A stretch of DNA of 64,000 nucleotides, from contig JAFTQG010000010.1 in the NCBI GenBank assembly GCA_017462915.1, forward strand, positions 20,566 through 84,565, given 5' to 3'. The translations under genes and the position numbers were made by a program. The notes under the pieces were generated by a model. It did no database searches. It was not told the DNA's origin and saw only the letters and a program-made list of their open reading frames with translations. Below, piece after piece: positions 18,334-27,730 of this stretch (its first letter is position 1; each line of letters begins with the position of its first letter). This DNA comes from Prevotella sp. Its GTDB lineage: Bacteria; Bacteroidota; Bacteroidia; Bacteroidales; Bacteroidaceae.

Positions 18334-19275
18334 TTACAGTTTCAGTTTACCATGCTCCACATTCAGCTTCGCAAGTGCGATAGTGACCTTGTCACGTTCC
18401 GGCTTATCGAACTTGTAGAATGGAGAAGCAACGAAATCATCGTCTATGACACCGAGCTGCTGGCAAGCGCACTTCAGTCCCTTAAGATAGCTGGAACCAT
18501 GTCGGCCGATGGTGTATACCGTACGGCTTATCTGCATGATAATCTGCTGCAGCTTTACAAGTTTCTCTATATCCTTGTCCTTTGCGGCATTGTACATTGC
18601 CACATAAAGTTCAGGGAACATATTGGCACCGCCGTTCACACCGCCGTTGGCACCCATGAGCACACACTCGCCGGTAATCTCCTCCGGACCGCAGAACATC
18701 ATGAAGTCAGGGTTGACCTTGCGCACCTCATACATCACGCTCTGGAAATAGACAGCATTGGCAGAAGAATCCTTCAAGCCTACCACTTGCTTCATCTTGG
18801 CAAGACGGGCAACTGTCTCCGGAGCGAAATTGACCTTGACATGTGACGGCATATTATAAAGGAATACCGGGAGAGGGAGCTGCGGTACAAGCTCTTCATA
18901 GAACTGGGCAAGCTCCGGCTGTCCGGTCGCGAAATAATATGGAGGAGCAGAGACAAGACCGTCAGCGCCGCAATCCTTGGCGATATTGGCAAGGCGGACA
19001 GCCTCCACTATAGATGTCTCCGTGATACATACGAGTATAGGAAGACGACCGTTGTTGATACGGCAGGACTCGCGAATCATCTGCTCGCGGACACTGAACG
19101 AAAGAGACTGCTCCTCGCCTGTCGTACCCAGCACGAAGAGACCATGCACACCTCCTGCAATGAGATGATTGATAAGACGCTCCAGACTCGGGACATCAAC
19201 GGTCTCATTGTCAAGAAGTGGAGTTACAAGTGGCGGAACAATACCGCTGAGCGGTGTTTTCATCAAATCTATCAT
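18334..19275 (-). CDS. DHDPS/N-acetylneuraminate lyase family aldolase
   Basis: 313 residues of the class I aldolase family that forms a Schiff base. The GTTGEEQSLS motif, the YNMPSH tyrosine motif and the Schiff-base lysine in GLKDSS are all present. Members make or cleave 2-keto acids (dihydrodipicolinate, sialic acid, 2-keto-3-deoxy sugar acids). It is the first gene of a minus-strand run with a symporter and fucI, which points to sugar-acid cleavage rather than lysine synthesis. The substrate is not known. Confidence 0.85.
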   Translation of the reverse strand: MIDLMKTPLSGIVPPLVTPLLDNETVDVPSLERLINHLIAGGVHGLFVLGTTGEEQSLSFSVREQMIRESCRINNGRLPILVCITETSIVEAVRLANIAKDCGADGLVSAPPYYFATGQPELAQFYEELVPQLPLPVFLYNMPSHVKVNFAPETVARLAKMKQVVGLKDSSANAVYFQSVMYEVRKVNPDFMMFCGPEEITGECVLMGANGGVNGGANMFPELYVAMYNAAKDKDIEKLVKLQQIIMQISRTVYTIGRHGSSYLKGLKCACQQLGVIDDDFVASPFYKFDKPERDKVTIALAKLNVEHGKLKL

Positions 19276-19309
19276 AATTCAAATAAGTTAGTTATTGTTA
19301 GTTTGCTTG

Positions 19310-19317
19310 CAAAATTA
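19310..19317 (-). promoter_or_regulatory. -7 promoter element for the aldolase-symporter-fucI run
   Basis: On the minus strand TAATTTTG matches TAnnTTTG, 34 bp ahead of the aldolase start. It diverges from the trmD promoter. No clear -33 box is visible. Confidence 0.42.
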
Positions 19318-19355
19318 ATAATTTTTTCAAAGAAAAACGCATAATCTACGCTAAA

Positions 19356-19388
19356 TTTGTGTTAATTCAAAAAACTTTTGTACTTTTG
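19356..19388 (+). promoter_or_regulatory. Promoter of trmD, nearly leaderless
   Basis: Both Bacteroidetes elements are present: -33 TTTG (19356-19359), 21 bp, then -7 TACTTTTG (19381-19388). The ATG follows only 7 bp later, so the mRNA should have almost no leader. Confidence 0.62.
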
Positions 19389-19395
19389 CAAACAA

Positions 19396-20070
19396 ATGAG
19401 AATAGATATAATAACAGTATTACCCCAAATGCTCGAGCCATTCATGAACGAGAGCATCCTGGCAAGAGCACAGAAAAAAGGGCTTGTGGAGATACATATC
19501 CACAACCTCCGTGACTATACCCTCGACAAGTGGAAACGTGTCGACGACTACCCGTACGGCGGATTTGCCGGCATGGTAATGCAGATAGAGCCTATCGACC
19601 GATGCATCTCCGCACTGAAGGCTGAGCGTGATTATGACGAGATAATATTCACATCGCCTGACGGAGAGCAGTTCAACCAGCATGTCGCCAACGACTTGTC
19701 GATGAAGGAGAACATCATCATCCTTGCAGGACACTACAAGGGCATAGACCAAAGAGTACGCGACCATCTCATCACCCGCGAGATAAGCATCGGAGACTTC
19801 GTGCTGACGGGAGGAGAACTTCCGGCGGCTGTCATGGCTGATGCCATCGTCAGACTCATCCCTGGAGTAATCGGCGACGAGCAGTCCGCCTTCTCAGACT
19901 GCTTCCAGGACGACCTGCTGTCTGCTCCGATATACACGCGGCCGGCCGAATACACGGGCTGGCGCGTGCCCGACATACTGCTCTCCGGACATGAGGCGAA
20001 GATAAAGGAGTGGGAAATGGAGCAGGCTCTTGCGAGGACAAAAGCCCTGCGCCCTGACCTCCTGAAATAG
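19396..20070 (+). CDS. trmD: tRNA (guanine-N1)-methyltransferase
   Basis: Methylates G37 next to the anticodon using AdoMet, which prevents frameshifting. 224 residues starting [16 protein letters not shown]. The trefoil-knot SPOUT motifs are present: [28 protein letters not shown] and [19 protein letters not shown]. The start at 19396 is preferred over the ATG at 19378, which lies inside the -7 promoter region. It stands 59 bp before pepT and is not next to rpsP/rimM as it is in many bacteria. Confidence 0.96.
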   Translation: MRIDIITVLPQMLEPFMNESILARAQKKGLVEIHIHNLRDYTLDKWKRVDDYPYGGFAGMVMQIEPIDRCISALKAERDYDEIIFTSPDGEQFNQHVANDLSMKENIIILAGHYKGIDQRVRDHLITREISIGDFVLTGGELPAAVMADAIVRLIPGVIGDEQSAFSDCFQDDLLSAPIYTRPAEYTGWRVPDILLSGHEAKIKEWEMEQALARTKALRPDLLK

Positions 20071-20129
20071 GCCGCAACGGCATTTGGACGACAACGAAAC
20101 GAACATAAACGATAAAAACATAAGAAGAT

Positions 20130-21356
20130 ATGAACCTGACAGAACGCTTTCTGAACTATACCAAGTTTGACACACAGTCAAGCGAGGACTCACAGACTGT
20201 GCCAAGCACGCCCGAGAAACAGCTTGCCTTTGCACGATACCTGAAGGAAGAGCTTGAAGACGAAGGACTTGAAGACGTGGAAATGGACGACAAGGGATAT
20301 GTCTACGCTACCCTGCCTTCGAATATCAAGCAGGATGTGCCGACCATCGGCTTCATCTCACACTACGACACGTCGCCAGACTGCTCCGGCGCGGACATCA
20401 AGGCGCGCATCGTGGAGAACTATGACGGTGGCGACATCATCCTCTCCGAAGGCATAGTTTCCTCCCCTACCAAGTTCCCAGAACTGCTGCAGCATAAGGG
20501 AGAAGACCTCATTGTGACAGATGGACACACGTTGCTCGGGGCTGACGACAAGGCCGGCATCGCGGAAATCATACAGGCAATGGTATGGCTGAAGGAGCAT
20601 CCGGAGGTGAAGCACGGCAAGATACGTGTCGCTTTCAATCCTGATGAAGAGATAGGTATGGGTGCACACCATTTCGATGTCGAGAAATTCGGGTGTGACT
20701 GGGCTTATACGATAGACGGAGGAGACCTCGGAGACCTTGAGTACGAGAACTTCAACGCCGCTTCTGCCAAGGTCACCGTAAAGGGTGTCAGCGTGCATCC
20801 TGGATATGCCAAGGGCAAGATGCTCAACGCCAATGTCGTGGCTATGGAGTTTGCCAATATGATGCCTGCCGACGAAAGGCCTGAGACAACGGAAGGCTAC
20901 GAGGGATTCTACCACCTGCTGCATATCGAGGGCGGCATAGAGTCTGCAAAACTGGCATACATCATACGTGACCACGACAGGCAGAAATTCGAGGACAGGA
21001 AAGCTTTCATAAAGAAAGCAGGAGAACAGCTGAACGCTAAATACGGCGATGGCACTGTCTCTGTTGACGTAAAGGACCAGTATTACAACATGAAGGAGAA
21101 GATAGACCCTCAGATGCACGTCATAGACATTGTGCTCCATGCCATGCAGGAGTGTGACGTACCGCCGCGCGTCGAGCCTATCCGTGGCGGCACAGACGGC
21201 GCACAGCTGTCATTCAAGGGACTTCCGTGCCCTAACATCTTCGCCGGCGGAGTGAATTTCCATGGTCCTTATGAGTTCGTATCCTGTCAGGTGATGGAGA
21301 AAGCCATGAACACCATCATCAAGATATGTGAGCTCACTGCGCAGTATAACGACTGA
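20130..21356 (+). CDS. pepT: Peptidase T (tripeptide aminopeptidase)
   Basis: A cytoplasmic M20 zinc metallopeptidase of 408 residues that removes the N-terminal residue from tripeptides. The metal and catalytic residues lie in [35 protein letters not shown] and the late [11 protein letters not shown]. The length matches the family. It probably shares the trmD transcript (59 bp gap). Confidence 0.95.
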   Translation: MNLTERFLNYTKFDTQSSEDSQTVPSTPEKQLAFARYLKEELEDEGLEDVEMDDKGYVYATLPSNIKQDVPTIGFISHYDTSPDCSGADIKARIVENYDGGDIILSEGIVSSPTKFPELLQHKGEDLIVTDGHTLLGADDKAGIAEIIQAMVWLKEHPEVKHGKIRVAFNPDEEIGMGAHHFDVEKFGCDWAYTIDGGDLGDLEYENFNAASAKVTVKGVSVHPGYAKGKMLNANVVAMEFANMMPADERPETTEGYEGFYHLLHIEGGIESAKLAYIIRDHDRQKFEDRKAFIKKAGEQLNAKYGDGTVSVDVKDQYYNMKEKIDPQMHVIDIVLHAMQECDVPPRVEPIRGGTDGAQLSFKGLPCPNIFAGGVNFHGPYEFVSCQVMEKAMNTIIKICELTAQYND

Positions 21357-21540
21357 TAACGCTTACATCCCATACAGGAAACGACATAAACGGATACGGA
21401 CTGACTGCTGTACAGACAACAACGGCAAGTCATGCGAGAGGATTTCAGCAAAAAAGTTACATCCCTTGACAGGCTGGACACGCATGTCCGTGCAAGCACC
21501 GTTAACGCTTTAGAAATCAACCGATAAGACATAGACAGAA

Positions 21541-21619
21541 AAAGGTCACCTTTCGTCGTGTGAAAGGTGACCTTTTTTATTGTCGAAGGTGACGGTCTGC
21601 ACTGCAAAAGGTCACCATT
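21541..21619. repeat. 22-nt phased dyad-repeat array 2 (four GGTCACC/GGTGACC units)
   Basis: The core centres are at 21547, 21569, 21591 and 21613, exactly 22 nt apart. The third unit is degenerate (GGTGACG). The array stands between the convergent genes pepT and the DUF4738 lipoprotein gene. The rest of the 368-bp gap (21357-21540 and 21620-21724) shows nothing I can name. Confidence 0.85.
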
Positions 21620-21724
21620 TGCAAGTTGTTTACGATATACAGGAACTGACTCTCTTGGTTTCCACCGCAAAGAGGCTATAAGGATCGTACCATAAGGCAA
21701 CAATATCAGCAGCAGAGCAAAGTA

Positions 21725-22291
21725 TCAGACACCGTCTTCCTCATATTCGTCGTCAGCACTACTGTCTATCTGCGTATCTTGAGACATGGAGAGATTGCCG
21801 GTCCTGTCTATCTTCATTACCAGCGGTACAAAGGCATCACTCTGCACATCAGGCGAACCGACGCTGACGGCAAAGACAAGGTTATTGCCCTCCACCCTGT
21901 CGAACACGATACCCAGCAGTCCGCCTTCCTTAGCGACATTGCTGCTGCCGGCACACGAGGAGAAGTCCTTCTTTGTGAACTTCCTGCGGAAAGCATCTGT
22001 CCCGTCAGCACGCTTGACATTCACCTCTATGGCATTGTCATAATATTCCTGACCGTTTTCATCCTTCACCTGCGGCAGATTCTTATCCACATTCCTCAAG
22101 ACAAACACGGTATACTCCTTACCCAGCCATGTCACCTCACGCTCCTGCTTTATCGGTTTCATCTGCTGAGGACCTTTCTTCACCTCGGCTTTCGGAGCCG
22201 GAACGATGATATCCTGCTTCTCCTGCTTCTCGCTGCATGATGCAAAAAGCAAAAGAGAGGCGGCAGATATTATAAGATGTGTTTTCAACAT
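21725..22291 (-). CDS. DUF4738-like lipoprotein
   Basis: 188 residues with a lipoprotein signal (LLLFASC, Cys19). A charged linker is followed by a beta-rich domain from about residue 50 (REVTWLGKEYTVFVLRNVDKNLPQV region) that resembles DUF4738, a Bacteroidetes family of unknown function. The C-terminus is acidic (DDEYEEDG). It is 63 bp downstream of a small unknown gene on the same strand, possibly part of the ribH transcript. Confidence 0.7.
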   Translation of the reverse strand: MLKTHLIISAASLLLFASCSEKQEKQDIIVPAPKAEVKKGPQQMKPIKQEREVTWLGKEYTVFVLRNVDKNLPQVKDENGQEYYDNAIEVNVKRADGTDAFRRKFTKKDFSSCAGSSNVAKEGGLLGIVFDRVEGNNLVFAVSVGSPDVQSDAFVPLVMKIDRTGNLSMSQDTQIDSSADDEYEEDGV

Positions 22292-22354
22292 TTCGGTTTT
22301 CAGTTTTAGTTATACGGCATATATTCCACATGGAGCCTGTCTCCGACACGGCAC

Positions 22355-22744
22355 TCACCCCAACATCTCCAGCAGTTCCTCGTTGAGTTCGGTAAAGCGT
22401 CGCGGCTTGAAGCCTATGAGGAGGATACACAGAAAGGCGTTACATGCTATCTCGAACGATGATATCTCGACATCATCATCAATGACGACTTCCTTGCCGA
22501 GAATGACGTTCCACTGGGCTTCGAAGCAACGGTCCTCAGCCCCTACGAAGCAATCATCGCTGTCCTGCGCGTCAATCAGCTGGTATGTTATCTTCTTTTT
22601 AGAAGCTACCGGACGTTGTGCCAACAAAAAATCGTAAGCCTCCTGTATCTCAGGACGCTTACGATTCAAATCAGGAATCATTCCACTGAGTTCAGTGAAA
22701 ATCTCTCCGAATGTGTATTTTTCTAATATTTCCTTTAATATCAT
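22355..22744 (-). CDS. Unknown protein, 129 residues, coupled to ribH
   Basis: The ATG at 22744 shares its A with the ribH stop codon (TGATG), so it is translationally coupled. The protein starts MILKEILEKYTFGEIF, is mostly helical, and holds a segment rich in Asp/Glu (GKEVVIDDDVEISSFE) plus a C-terminal hydrophobic helix ACNAFLCILLIGF. I recognise no family or motif. The earlier in-frame ATG at 22780 lies inside ribH and is less likely. Confidence 0.72.
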   Translation of the reverse strand: MILKEILEKYTFGEIFTELSGMIPDLNRKRPEIQEAYDFLLAQRPVASKKKITYQLIDAQDSDDCFVGAEDRCFEAQWNVILGKEVVIDDDVEISSFEIACNAFLCILLIGFKPRRFTELNEELLEMLG

Positions 22745-23214
22745 CAGAATTTTGCCATCTTGATTGCCGCTACAGCGCATTCCTCACCCTTGTTGCCGAG
22801 TGCGCCACCGGCTCTTTCACGTGCATCTTCCATTGTCTCTGTAGCAAGGACACCGAAAATTACCGGTACGGCACTCGTGACATTCAGCTGCGCGAAACCT
22901 GCCGTAACACTGTTTACCACGCAGTCAAACGAGTGGGTCTTGCCCTTTACCACGCATCCCAAGGCTATGACAGCATCATATCCGTCATTCAGAGTCATCT
23001 GGTGTGCTCCGTAGACCAGTTCCATTGTCCCGGGCACACGCTTTACATGAATGTTCTCAGGCAAGGCCTCGAAGCCTTCAAGAGCTGTGACAGCGCCTTC
23101 AAGGAGAGCGTCGGTGATTTCCGGATTGCGTTCAGATACCACTATGCCGAAACACATGTTCTCAGCATTAGGGACTTTAGTTCTGTCGTAATCGGAAAAG
23201 TTTCTTGTAGCCAT
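22744..23214 (-). CDS. ribH: 6,7-dimethyl-8-ribityllumazine synthase
   Basis: The penultimate step of riboflavin synthesis. 156 residues; the family blocks are FGIVVSERNPEITDALLEGA near the N-terminus, VPGTMELVYGAH, ALGCVVKGKTHSFDCV with the catalytic His, and VPVIFGVLATET. It lies 4 bp after the TPR gene and overlaps the next by one base, a tight three-gene operon. Confidence 0.95.
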   Translation of the reverse strand: MATRNFSDYDRTKVPNAENMCFGIVVSERNPEITDALLEGAVTALEGFEALPENIHVKRVPGTMELVYGAHQMTLNDGYDAVIALGCVVKGKTHSFDCVVNSVTAGFAQLNVTSAVPVIFGVLATETMEDARERAGGALGNKGEECAVAAIKMAKF

Positions 23215-23218
23215 TATA

Positions 23219-23908
23219 TTATTCTGTGCAACGTTCTATGTACTTGTCGATCTCGCGATATACAGCAGAGTTGACATAATCAGCCTTGATACTCTTGTAA
23301 ATCTCGAGAGCCTCGTCCTTCTTGCCCTGGCTTTCAAGGAGTTCGCCCGCCTGGAGGAGGAACTGTGGAGAGAGGGACTGGTTGTGGCCTGTCTCAGCCT
23401 CAGAGTCTGCCATCTTTGCCGCTTTCTTCAGCGCAGCGATAGCGTCATCGATTTTGTTCAGCTTGGCATACACGTTTCCGAGTGCGCCGACAGCTGCCGG
23501 GGAAACCATTGCGTCATCAGAAGTGGAGAACTCTCCAAGATACTTCTCTGCCTCCTGAGCCTTTCCGAGATTAGCATAGCAAAGGCCGGCATAGAGGTTT
23601 GCAAGATTAGCGGCGTCTGTGCAGCTGTACTTGTCGGCAATGGTAAGGAAGCCTGGGTTCACCCCGTCACCTTTCAGAGCCTTATCATACTGCTCCTGAG
23701 CGAAGAGCTCCTGGGCCTTAGCCATAGCTGTGCTTGCCTCGTCCTGACGCGGCTGGAGGTAGAACGTGTTGATAAGTATTGCGCCGGCAACAACCACTAG
23801 GAGTGCCACAACACTTATACCGATAATTTTTTTGTACTTTACAACAAACGCTTCTGTCTTTGTCAGTGTCTCTGTTGTCTGAGCCTGATTTGCCATTTTA
23901 TTTTCCAT
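23219..23908 (-). CDS. Membrane-anchored TPR protein (YfgM-like)
   Basis: 229 residues if started at the ATG at 23908 (MENKMANQAQ). One membrane segment (about residues 29-51) follows a short cytoplasmic part, then tetratricopeptide-type helices through the C-terminus (AANLANLYAGLCYANLGKAQ and similar repeats). The layout resembles YfgM/TPR_21 proteins that help periplasmic chaperones, although the function in Bacteroidetes is not settled. The start could also be at 23896. It is the first gene of the ribH operon. Confidence 0.8.
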   Translation of the reverse strand: MENKMANQAQTTETLTKTEAFVVKYKKIIGISVVALLVVVAGAILINTFYLQPRQDEASTAMAKAQELFAQEQYDKALKGDGVNPGFLTIADKYSCTDAANLANLYAGLCYANLGKAQEAEKYLGEFSTSDDAMVSPAAVGALGNVYAKLNKIDDAIAALKKAAKMADSEAETGHNQSLSPQFLLQAGELLESQGKKDEALEIYKSIKADYVNSAVYREIDKYIERCTE

Positions 23909-24052
23909 ATTGTTTTTATTTTTGTTTTCTTTACTGCGCGAAACGGGCATTCCGAGTCATATACTCTATCTTTGCATCATTTCAGAATATGCCACAATTC
24001 GGACGCAAAATTAGTGAAATTATCTCACATAATGAAATTTAATGCTACTTTT

Positions 24053-24084
24053 TTTGTTTTTTACAGTGAAAAATGCTAACTTTG
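24053..24084 (+). promoter_or_regulatory. Promoter of recF
   Basis: -33 TTTG (24053-24056), 20 bp, then -7 TAACTTTG (24077-24084), 18 bp before the recF ATG. Both elements and the spacing match the Bacteroidetes consensus. Confidence 0.65.
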
Positions 24085-24102
24085 CGACAAATTTATCGAA
24101 GA

Positions 24103-25203
24103 ATGATACTCAAAAAGCTGGCAATCATCAATTACAAGAACATAAAGGAGGCTACGCTTGAGCTGTCCCCCAATATAAATTGTCTCATTGGCAGCAACGG
24201 CATGGGAAAGACAAATATCCTCGACGCCGTATATTATCTCTCATTCTGCAAGAGTCACACACCTGCCGTAGACTCGCAGATCATCCGTCACGATGAGGAT
24301 TTCTTCGTGCTTGACGGACTGTATGAAGACGACAAAGGCAACGAGGAACAGATATACTGCGGCATGAAACGCGGCACGCGCAAGCATTTCAAGCGCAACA
24401 AGAAAGAATACAAGCGGCTGTCACAGCATATCGGCCTTATACCTCTTATTATAGTGTCACCTGGGGACACAAGCATGATAGACGGCGGAAGCGAATACAG
24501 AAGGCGGTTCATGGATGTGGTGATAGCACAGTGCCAGCCGGAATACATGGATGCCTTGACGCGGTACGGCAACGCCCTGCAACAGCGCAACGCCTTGCTG
24601 AAGATGGAGGAGGAGCCGGATATGACCCTTATGGGACTTTGGGAAGAGGAGATGGCTCGTGAAGGAGAACGCATATACGCTTTCAGAAAGGACTTTATAG
24701 AGCGTCTCACGCCTCTTTTCCAGACGATATACGACCGTACATCGGGCTCTCACGAGACCGTCGAACTGAAATATGTTTCGCATTGCCAGCGTGGCCCATT
24801 GCTTGACGTCATAAGAAGAGACAGGCATAAAGACCGTGCCGTAGGCTACTCTCTGCACGGCATACACCGGGACGATCTCGAGATGACCATCAACGGCTAT
24901 CCGCTGCGACGTGAGGGAAGCCAAGGGCAGACAAAGACATTCGTCATAGCAATGAAGCTGGCTCAGTTCGATTTCCTACGCAAGACAGCCGGCAATACGG
25001 CACCGCTGTTGCTGCTTGATGATATCTTCGACAAGCTCGATGCCTCACGTGTGGAGCAGATCGTGAAACTTGTAGCGGGCAACCAGTTCGGACAGATTTT
25101 CATCACCGACACCAACCGCGACCATCTTGACGAGATTCTGTCACATACTACACTGGACCACAAGATATTCCACATATCTGAAGGCGAAGTGTCATTACAG
25201 TGA
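24103..25203 (+). CDS. recF: DNA replication and repair protein RecF
   Basis: An SMC-like ATPase that loads RecA at gaps with RecOR. 366 residues from the ATG at 24103 (MILKKLAIINYKNIKEA). Walker A GSNGMGKT at residues 30-37, the signature SQGQTKTFVIAMKLAQ and Walker B LLLLDDIFDKLD are intact. The in-frame ATG at 24073 falls in the promoter and is rejected. It is followed 38 bp later by a DciA-type gene. Confidence 0.96.
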   Translation: MILKKLAIINYKNIKEATLELSPNINCLIGSNGMGKTNILDAVYYLSFCKSHTPAVDSQIIRHDEDFFVLDGLYEDDKGNEEQIYCGMKRGTRKHFKRNKKEYKRLSQHIGLIPLIIVSPGDTSMIDGGSEYRRRFMDVVIAQCQPEYMDALTRYGNALQQRNALLKMEEEPDMTLMGLWEEEMAREGERIYAFRKDFIERLTPLFQTIYDRTSGSHETVELKYVSHCQRGPLLDVIRRDRHKDRAVGYSLHGIHRDDLEMTINGYPLRREGSQGQTKTFVIAMKLAQFDFLRKTAGNTAPLLLLDDIFDKLDASRVEQIVKLVAGNQFGQIFITDTNRDHLDEILSHTTLDHKIFHISEGEVSLQ

Positions 25204-25241
25204 CAACGACATTACAATATTATATGATATAGACAGACCGT

Positions 25242-25532
25242 ATGTTCAGAAAGAAAGAAAGACCCGTCAGCGATATCGTCATGGAGATTCTCAGAGCGCA
25301 AGGACTTGAGACCCCTCTGCTGCAGAGACGTCTCATAAATGCCTGGGAAGAGACTGCCGGGGCTTTGGCGGCACGGTATACAGGGGAGAAATTCATAAAG
25401 AACCAGACGCTGATGGTAAAGATAACGAATCCTGCCATGCGGGCAGAACTCAGCATGATACGCACCCAACTCAAGAACAAGCTCAATGCACAAGTGGGAG
25501 CACAAGTCATCGCAGATGTGAGATTCTATTGA
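25242..25532 (+). CDS. DciA-like DUF721 protein
   Basis: 96 residues. DUF721/DciA proteins act as loaders of the replicative helicase in bacteria without DnaC. The sequence has the N-terminal KERPVSDIVMEIL block, the conserved WEETAG, and the MRAELSMIRTQL segment near the C-terminus. Its place just after recF is common in bacteria. It is short, consisting only of the conserved domain. Confidence 0.85.
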   Translation: MFRKKERPVSDIVMEILRAQGLETPLLQRRLINAWEETAGALAARYTGEKFIKNQTLMVKITNPAMRAELSMIRTQLKNKLNAQVGAQVIADVRFY

Positions 25533-25623
25533 TTACCATAAAGGACAACAGCAAAGCCGTATACCCCTACCCCGTTTCGGACAGTACGATAAAAGACAAT
25601 AACTCAATAAAAACATAAAGAAC

Positions 25624-26547
25624 ATGAAACCTACATTATTTCTGCTCGCTGCCGGAATGGGCAGCCGTTATGGCGGTTTGAAACAGCTTGACGGTGTCGG
25701 CCCTAACGGCGAGACCATCATGGACTACAGTATATATGATGCAATCGAAGCCGGATTCGGCAAGATTGTATGGGTAATCCGCAAAGACTTTGAGGAGCAG
25801 TTCCGCACACAGATACTTGCAAAATACGAAGGCAAGATACAATGTGAGCTGTGCTTCCAGGCCATAGACGCATTGCCGGAAGGATTTACCTGTCCGGAAG
25901 GAAGACAGAAGCCATGGGGAACAAACCATGCTGTGCTTATGGGCAAGGATGTCATAAAGGAACCTTTCTGCGTCATCAACTGCGACGACTTCTACAACCG
26001 TGACGCCTTTAAGGTCATAGGCAAGTTCCTCGCCGAACTTCCTGAGAATGCAAAGGGTCAGTATGCTATGGTCGGTTTCCGTGTCGGCAATACTCTCTCG
26101 GAAAACGGTACAGTATCACGTGGCATCTGCTCAAAGGATGACAACGGCAATCTCACGACATGTGTAGAGCGTACAAAGATAGGCCGTCTGGAGAATGGCG
26201 AAGTGGCATTCCGCGCCGACAACAAGGAGGACGGCGAATGGATTACAATAGACGAGAATACACCTGTATCCATGAACATGTGGGGATTCACTCCTGACTA
26301 TTTCGAATATTCGGAAGAGTATTTCAAGGAGTTCCTGTCCGACCCTGCCAATATCGAGAACCTGAAATCTGAGTTCTTCATACCGCTGATGGTAAACAAG
26401 CTCATCAATGACGGCACAGCAACCTGCAAGGTTCTCGACACAACATCAAAATGGTTTGGCGTGACATATGCTGAAGACCGTCCCGACACTGTCGCAAGAA
26501 TATCTGCCCTTGTCGCCGACGGTACATACCCGAACAAACTGTTCTAA
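25624..26547 (+). CDS. Sugar-phosphate nucleotidyltransferase family protein
   Basis: 307 residues. The N-terminus LLAAGMGSRYGGLKQLDGVG matches the nucleotide-binding signature of NTP-transferases (GlmU/RmlA fold), and INCDDFYN supplies the metal-binding Asp pair. There is no left-handed beta-helix acyltransferase domain. Such proteins join a nucleotide to a sugar-1-phosphate; the sugar is not evident. It lies 91 bp downstream of the dciA-like gene and 21 bp before the DHH gene. Confidence 0.85.
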   Translation: MKPTLFLLAAGMGSRYGGLKQLDGVGPNGETIMDYSIYDAIEAGFGKIVWVIRKDFEEQFRTQILAKYEGKIQCELCFQAIDALPEGFTCPEGRQKPWGTNHAVLMGKDVIKEPFCVINCDDFYNRDAFKVIGKFLAELPENAKGQYAMVGFRVGNTLSENGTVSRGICSKDDNGNLTTCVERTKIGRLENGEVAFRADNKEDGEWITIDENTPVSMNMWGFTPDYFEYSEEYFKEFLSDPANIENLKSEFFIPLMVNKLINDGTATCKVLDTTSKWFGVTYAEDRPDTVARISALVADGTYPNKLF

Positions 26548-26568
26548 GAAACAAATATCATATATATT

Positions 26569-27651
26569 TTGAAACTTACATCATCTAAGAATACTCTTAC
26601 GACCGAATATATATCTGAGCTCCGCAAACTTATTGACGGAGCTCAGAATATTGTTGTAACATGCCATCATAACCCTGACGGCGACGCCATCGGTTCTTCA
26701 CTCGCACTTGCAAGATACCTTAATGCAAAAGGCAAGGACACGACTGTGATAATACCTGATGCATATCCTGATTTCCTGCAATGGCTTCCTGGCACACAGG
26801 ATATCATACGCTTCAACAAACATCCTGAAAAGGCGGAAATGATATTCAAGATATGCGACCTTGTATTCTGCCTTGACTTCAACACTCTTGACAGAACCGG
26901 CGAAAGCATGGCGCAGATTCTCACAGACTCAAAAGCGAAGAAGATACTCATAGACCACCATCTCGCTCCCGATATCAATACGGCATGGGCATGGTCTGCA
27001 CCTGAGATGTGCTCTACATCGCAAATGATATTCCATGTCATCGAAGCTTTGGGAAAGGGAAAGGCACTGGAAGTCTCTGGCAACCGGTCAAGTACTGCAG
27101 GGCTTGACGGCATGGACAAGCAGATGGCTACCTGCATATATTGCGGCATGATGACAGATACGGGCGCATTCACATACAACAGTACCGACCCGGAAATATA
27201 CAATGTCATCGCAAAACTCCTGGCGTACGGCATAAACAAGGATAAAATCTACCGCAATGTCTTCTGGACATCTTCTGTAAACCGTCTGAGACTATGGGGG
27301 CATATATTGCAGAAGTTTATCGTCTCTGACGACGGTCACAGCGCATATTTCACACTCTCACGTGCAGAAATGAAAAGCTTTAACTTCATAAAGGGAGACG
27401 CTGAAGGACTGGTCAATATGCCGTTGCAGATACGCGGAATGAAGCTGTCCATATCGCTTCGGGAAGATACGGAGAAAGATAATCTCATCTGGGTCAGCCT
27501 AAGGTCTGTGGATGATTTCCCTTGCAACAAGATGTCTGAGCAGTTCTTCAACGGTGGAGGACATCTGAATGCGGCAGGAGGCAGGCTGTACTGCTCTCTT
27601 GAAGAGGCGGAAAAGATTGTGCAGAGGGCTATTGCAGAATTTAAATACTAA
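26569..27651 (+). CDS. DHH/DHHA1 phosphoesterase (NrnA-like)
   Basis: 360 residues. The motifs are HHNPDGDAIGSSLA, CLDFNTLDRTG, the name-giving DHH in ILIDHHLAPD, and GGGHLNAAGG in the DHHA1 part. NrnA-type enzymes degrade nanoRNA and pAp. The frame begins with TTG at 26569, 21 bp after the previous stop, and no ATG lies nearby, so a TTG start is likely. It is part of the nucleotidyltransferase transcript. Confidence 0.9.
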   Translation: MKLTSSKNTLTTEYISELRKLIDGAQNIVVTCHHNPDGDAIGSSLALARYLNAKGKDTTVIIPDAYPDFLQWLPGTQDIIRFNKHPEKAEMIFKICDLVFCLDFNTLDRTGESMAQILTDSKAKKILIDHHLAPDINTAWAWSAPEMCSTSQMIFHVIEALGKGKALEVSGNRSSTAGLDGMDKQMATCIYCGMMTDTGAFTYNSTDPEIYNVIAKLLAYGINKDKIYRNVFWTSSVNRLRLWGHILQKFIVSDDGHSAYFTLSRAEMKSFNFIKGDAEGLVNMPLQIRGMKLSISLREDTEKDNLIWVSLRSVDDFPCNKMSEQFFNGGGHLNAAGGRLYCSLEEAEKIVQRAIAEFKY

Positions 27652-27690
27652 TAATTCATAACAACGGACTGGTTATTCGCAAATTATTGC

Positions 27691-27698
27691 TACTTTTG
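27691..27698 (+). promoter_or_regulatory. -7 promoter element for the DUF4827 gene
   Basis: TACTTTTG matches TAnnTTTG, 32 bp ahead of the ATG. No -33 TTTG is visible. Confidence 0.45.
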
Positions 27699-27730
27699 CA
27701 GAATAAACATTTAATCAAATAGAACCATCA

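Noticed and set aside
18334-19275. Annotation as dihydrodipicolinate synthase DapA of lysine synthesis
   Set aside because: It shares the fold and the Schiff-base lysine, but stands in a sugar-uptake run with fucI and a symporter, so a sugar-acid aldolase is more likely.
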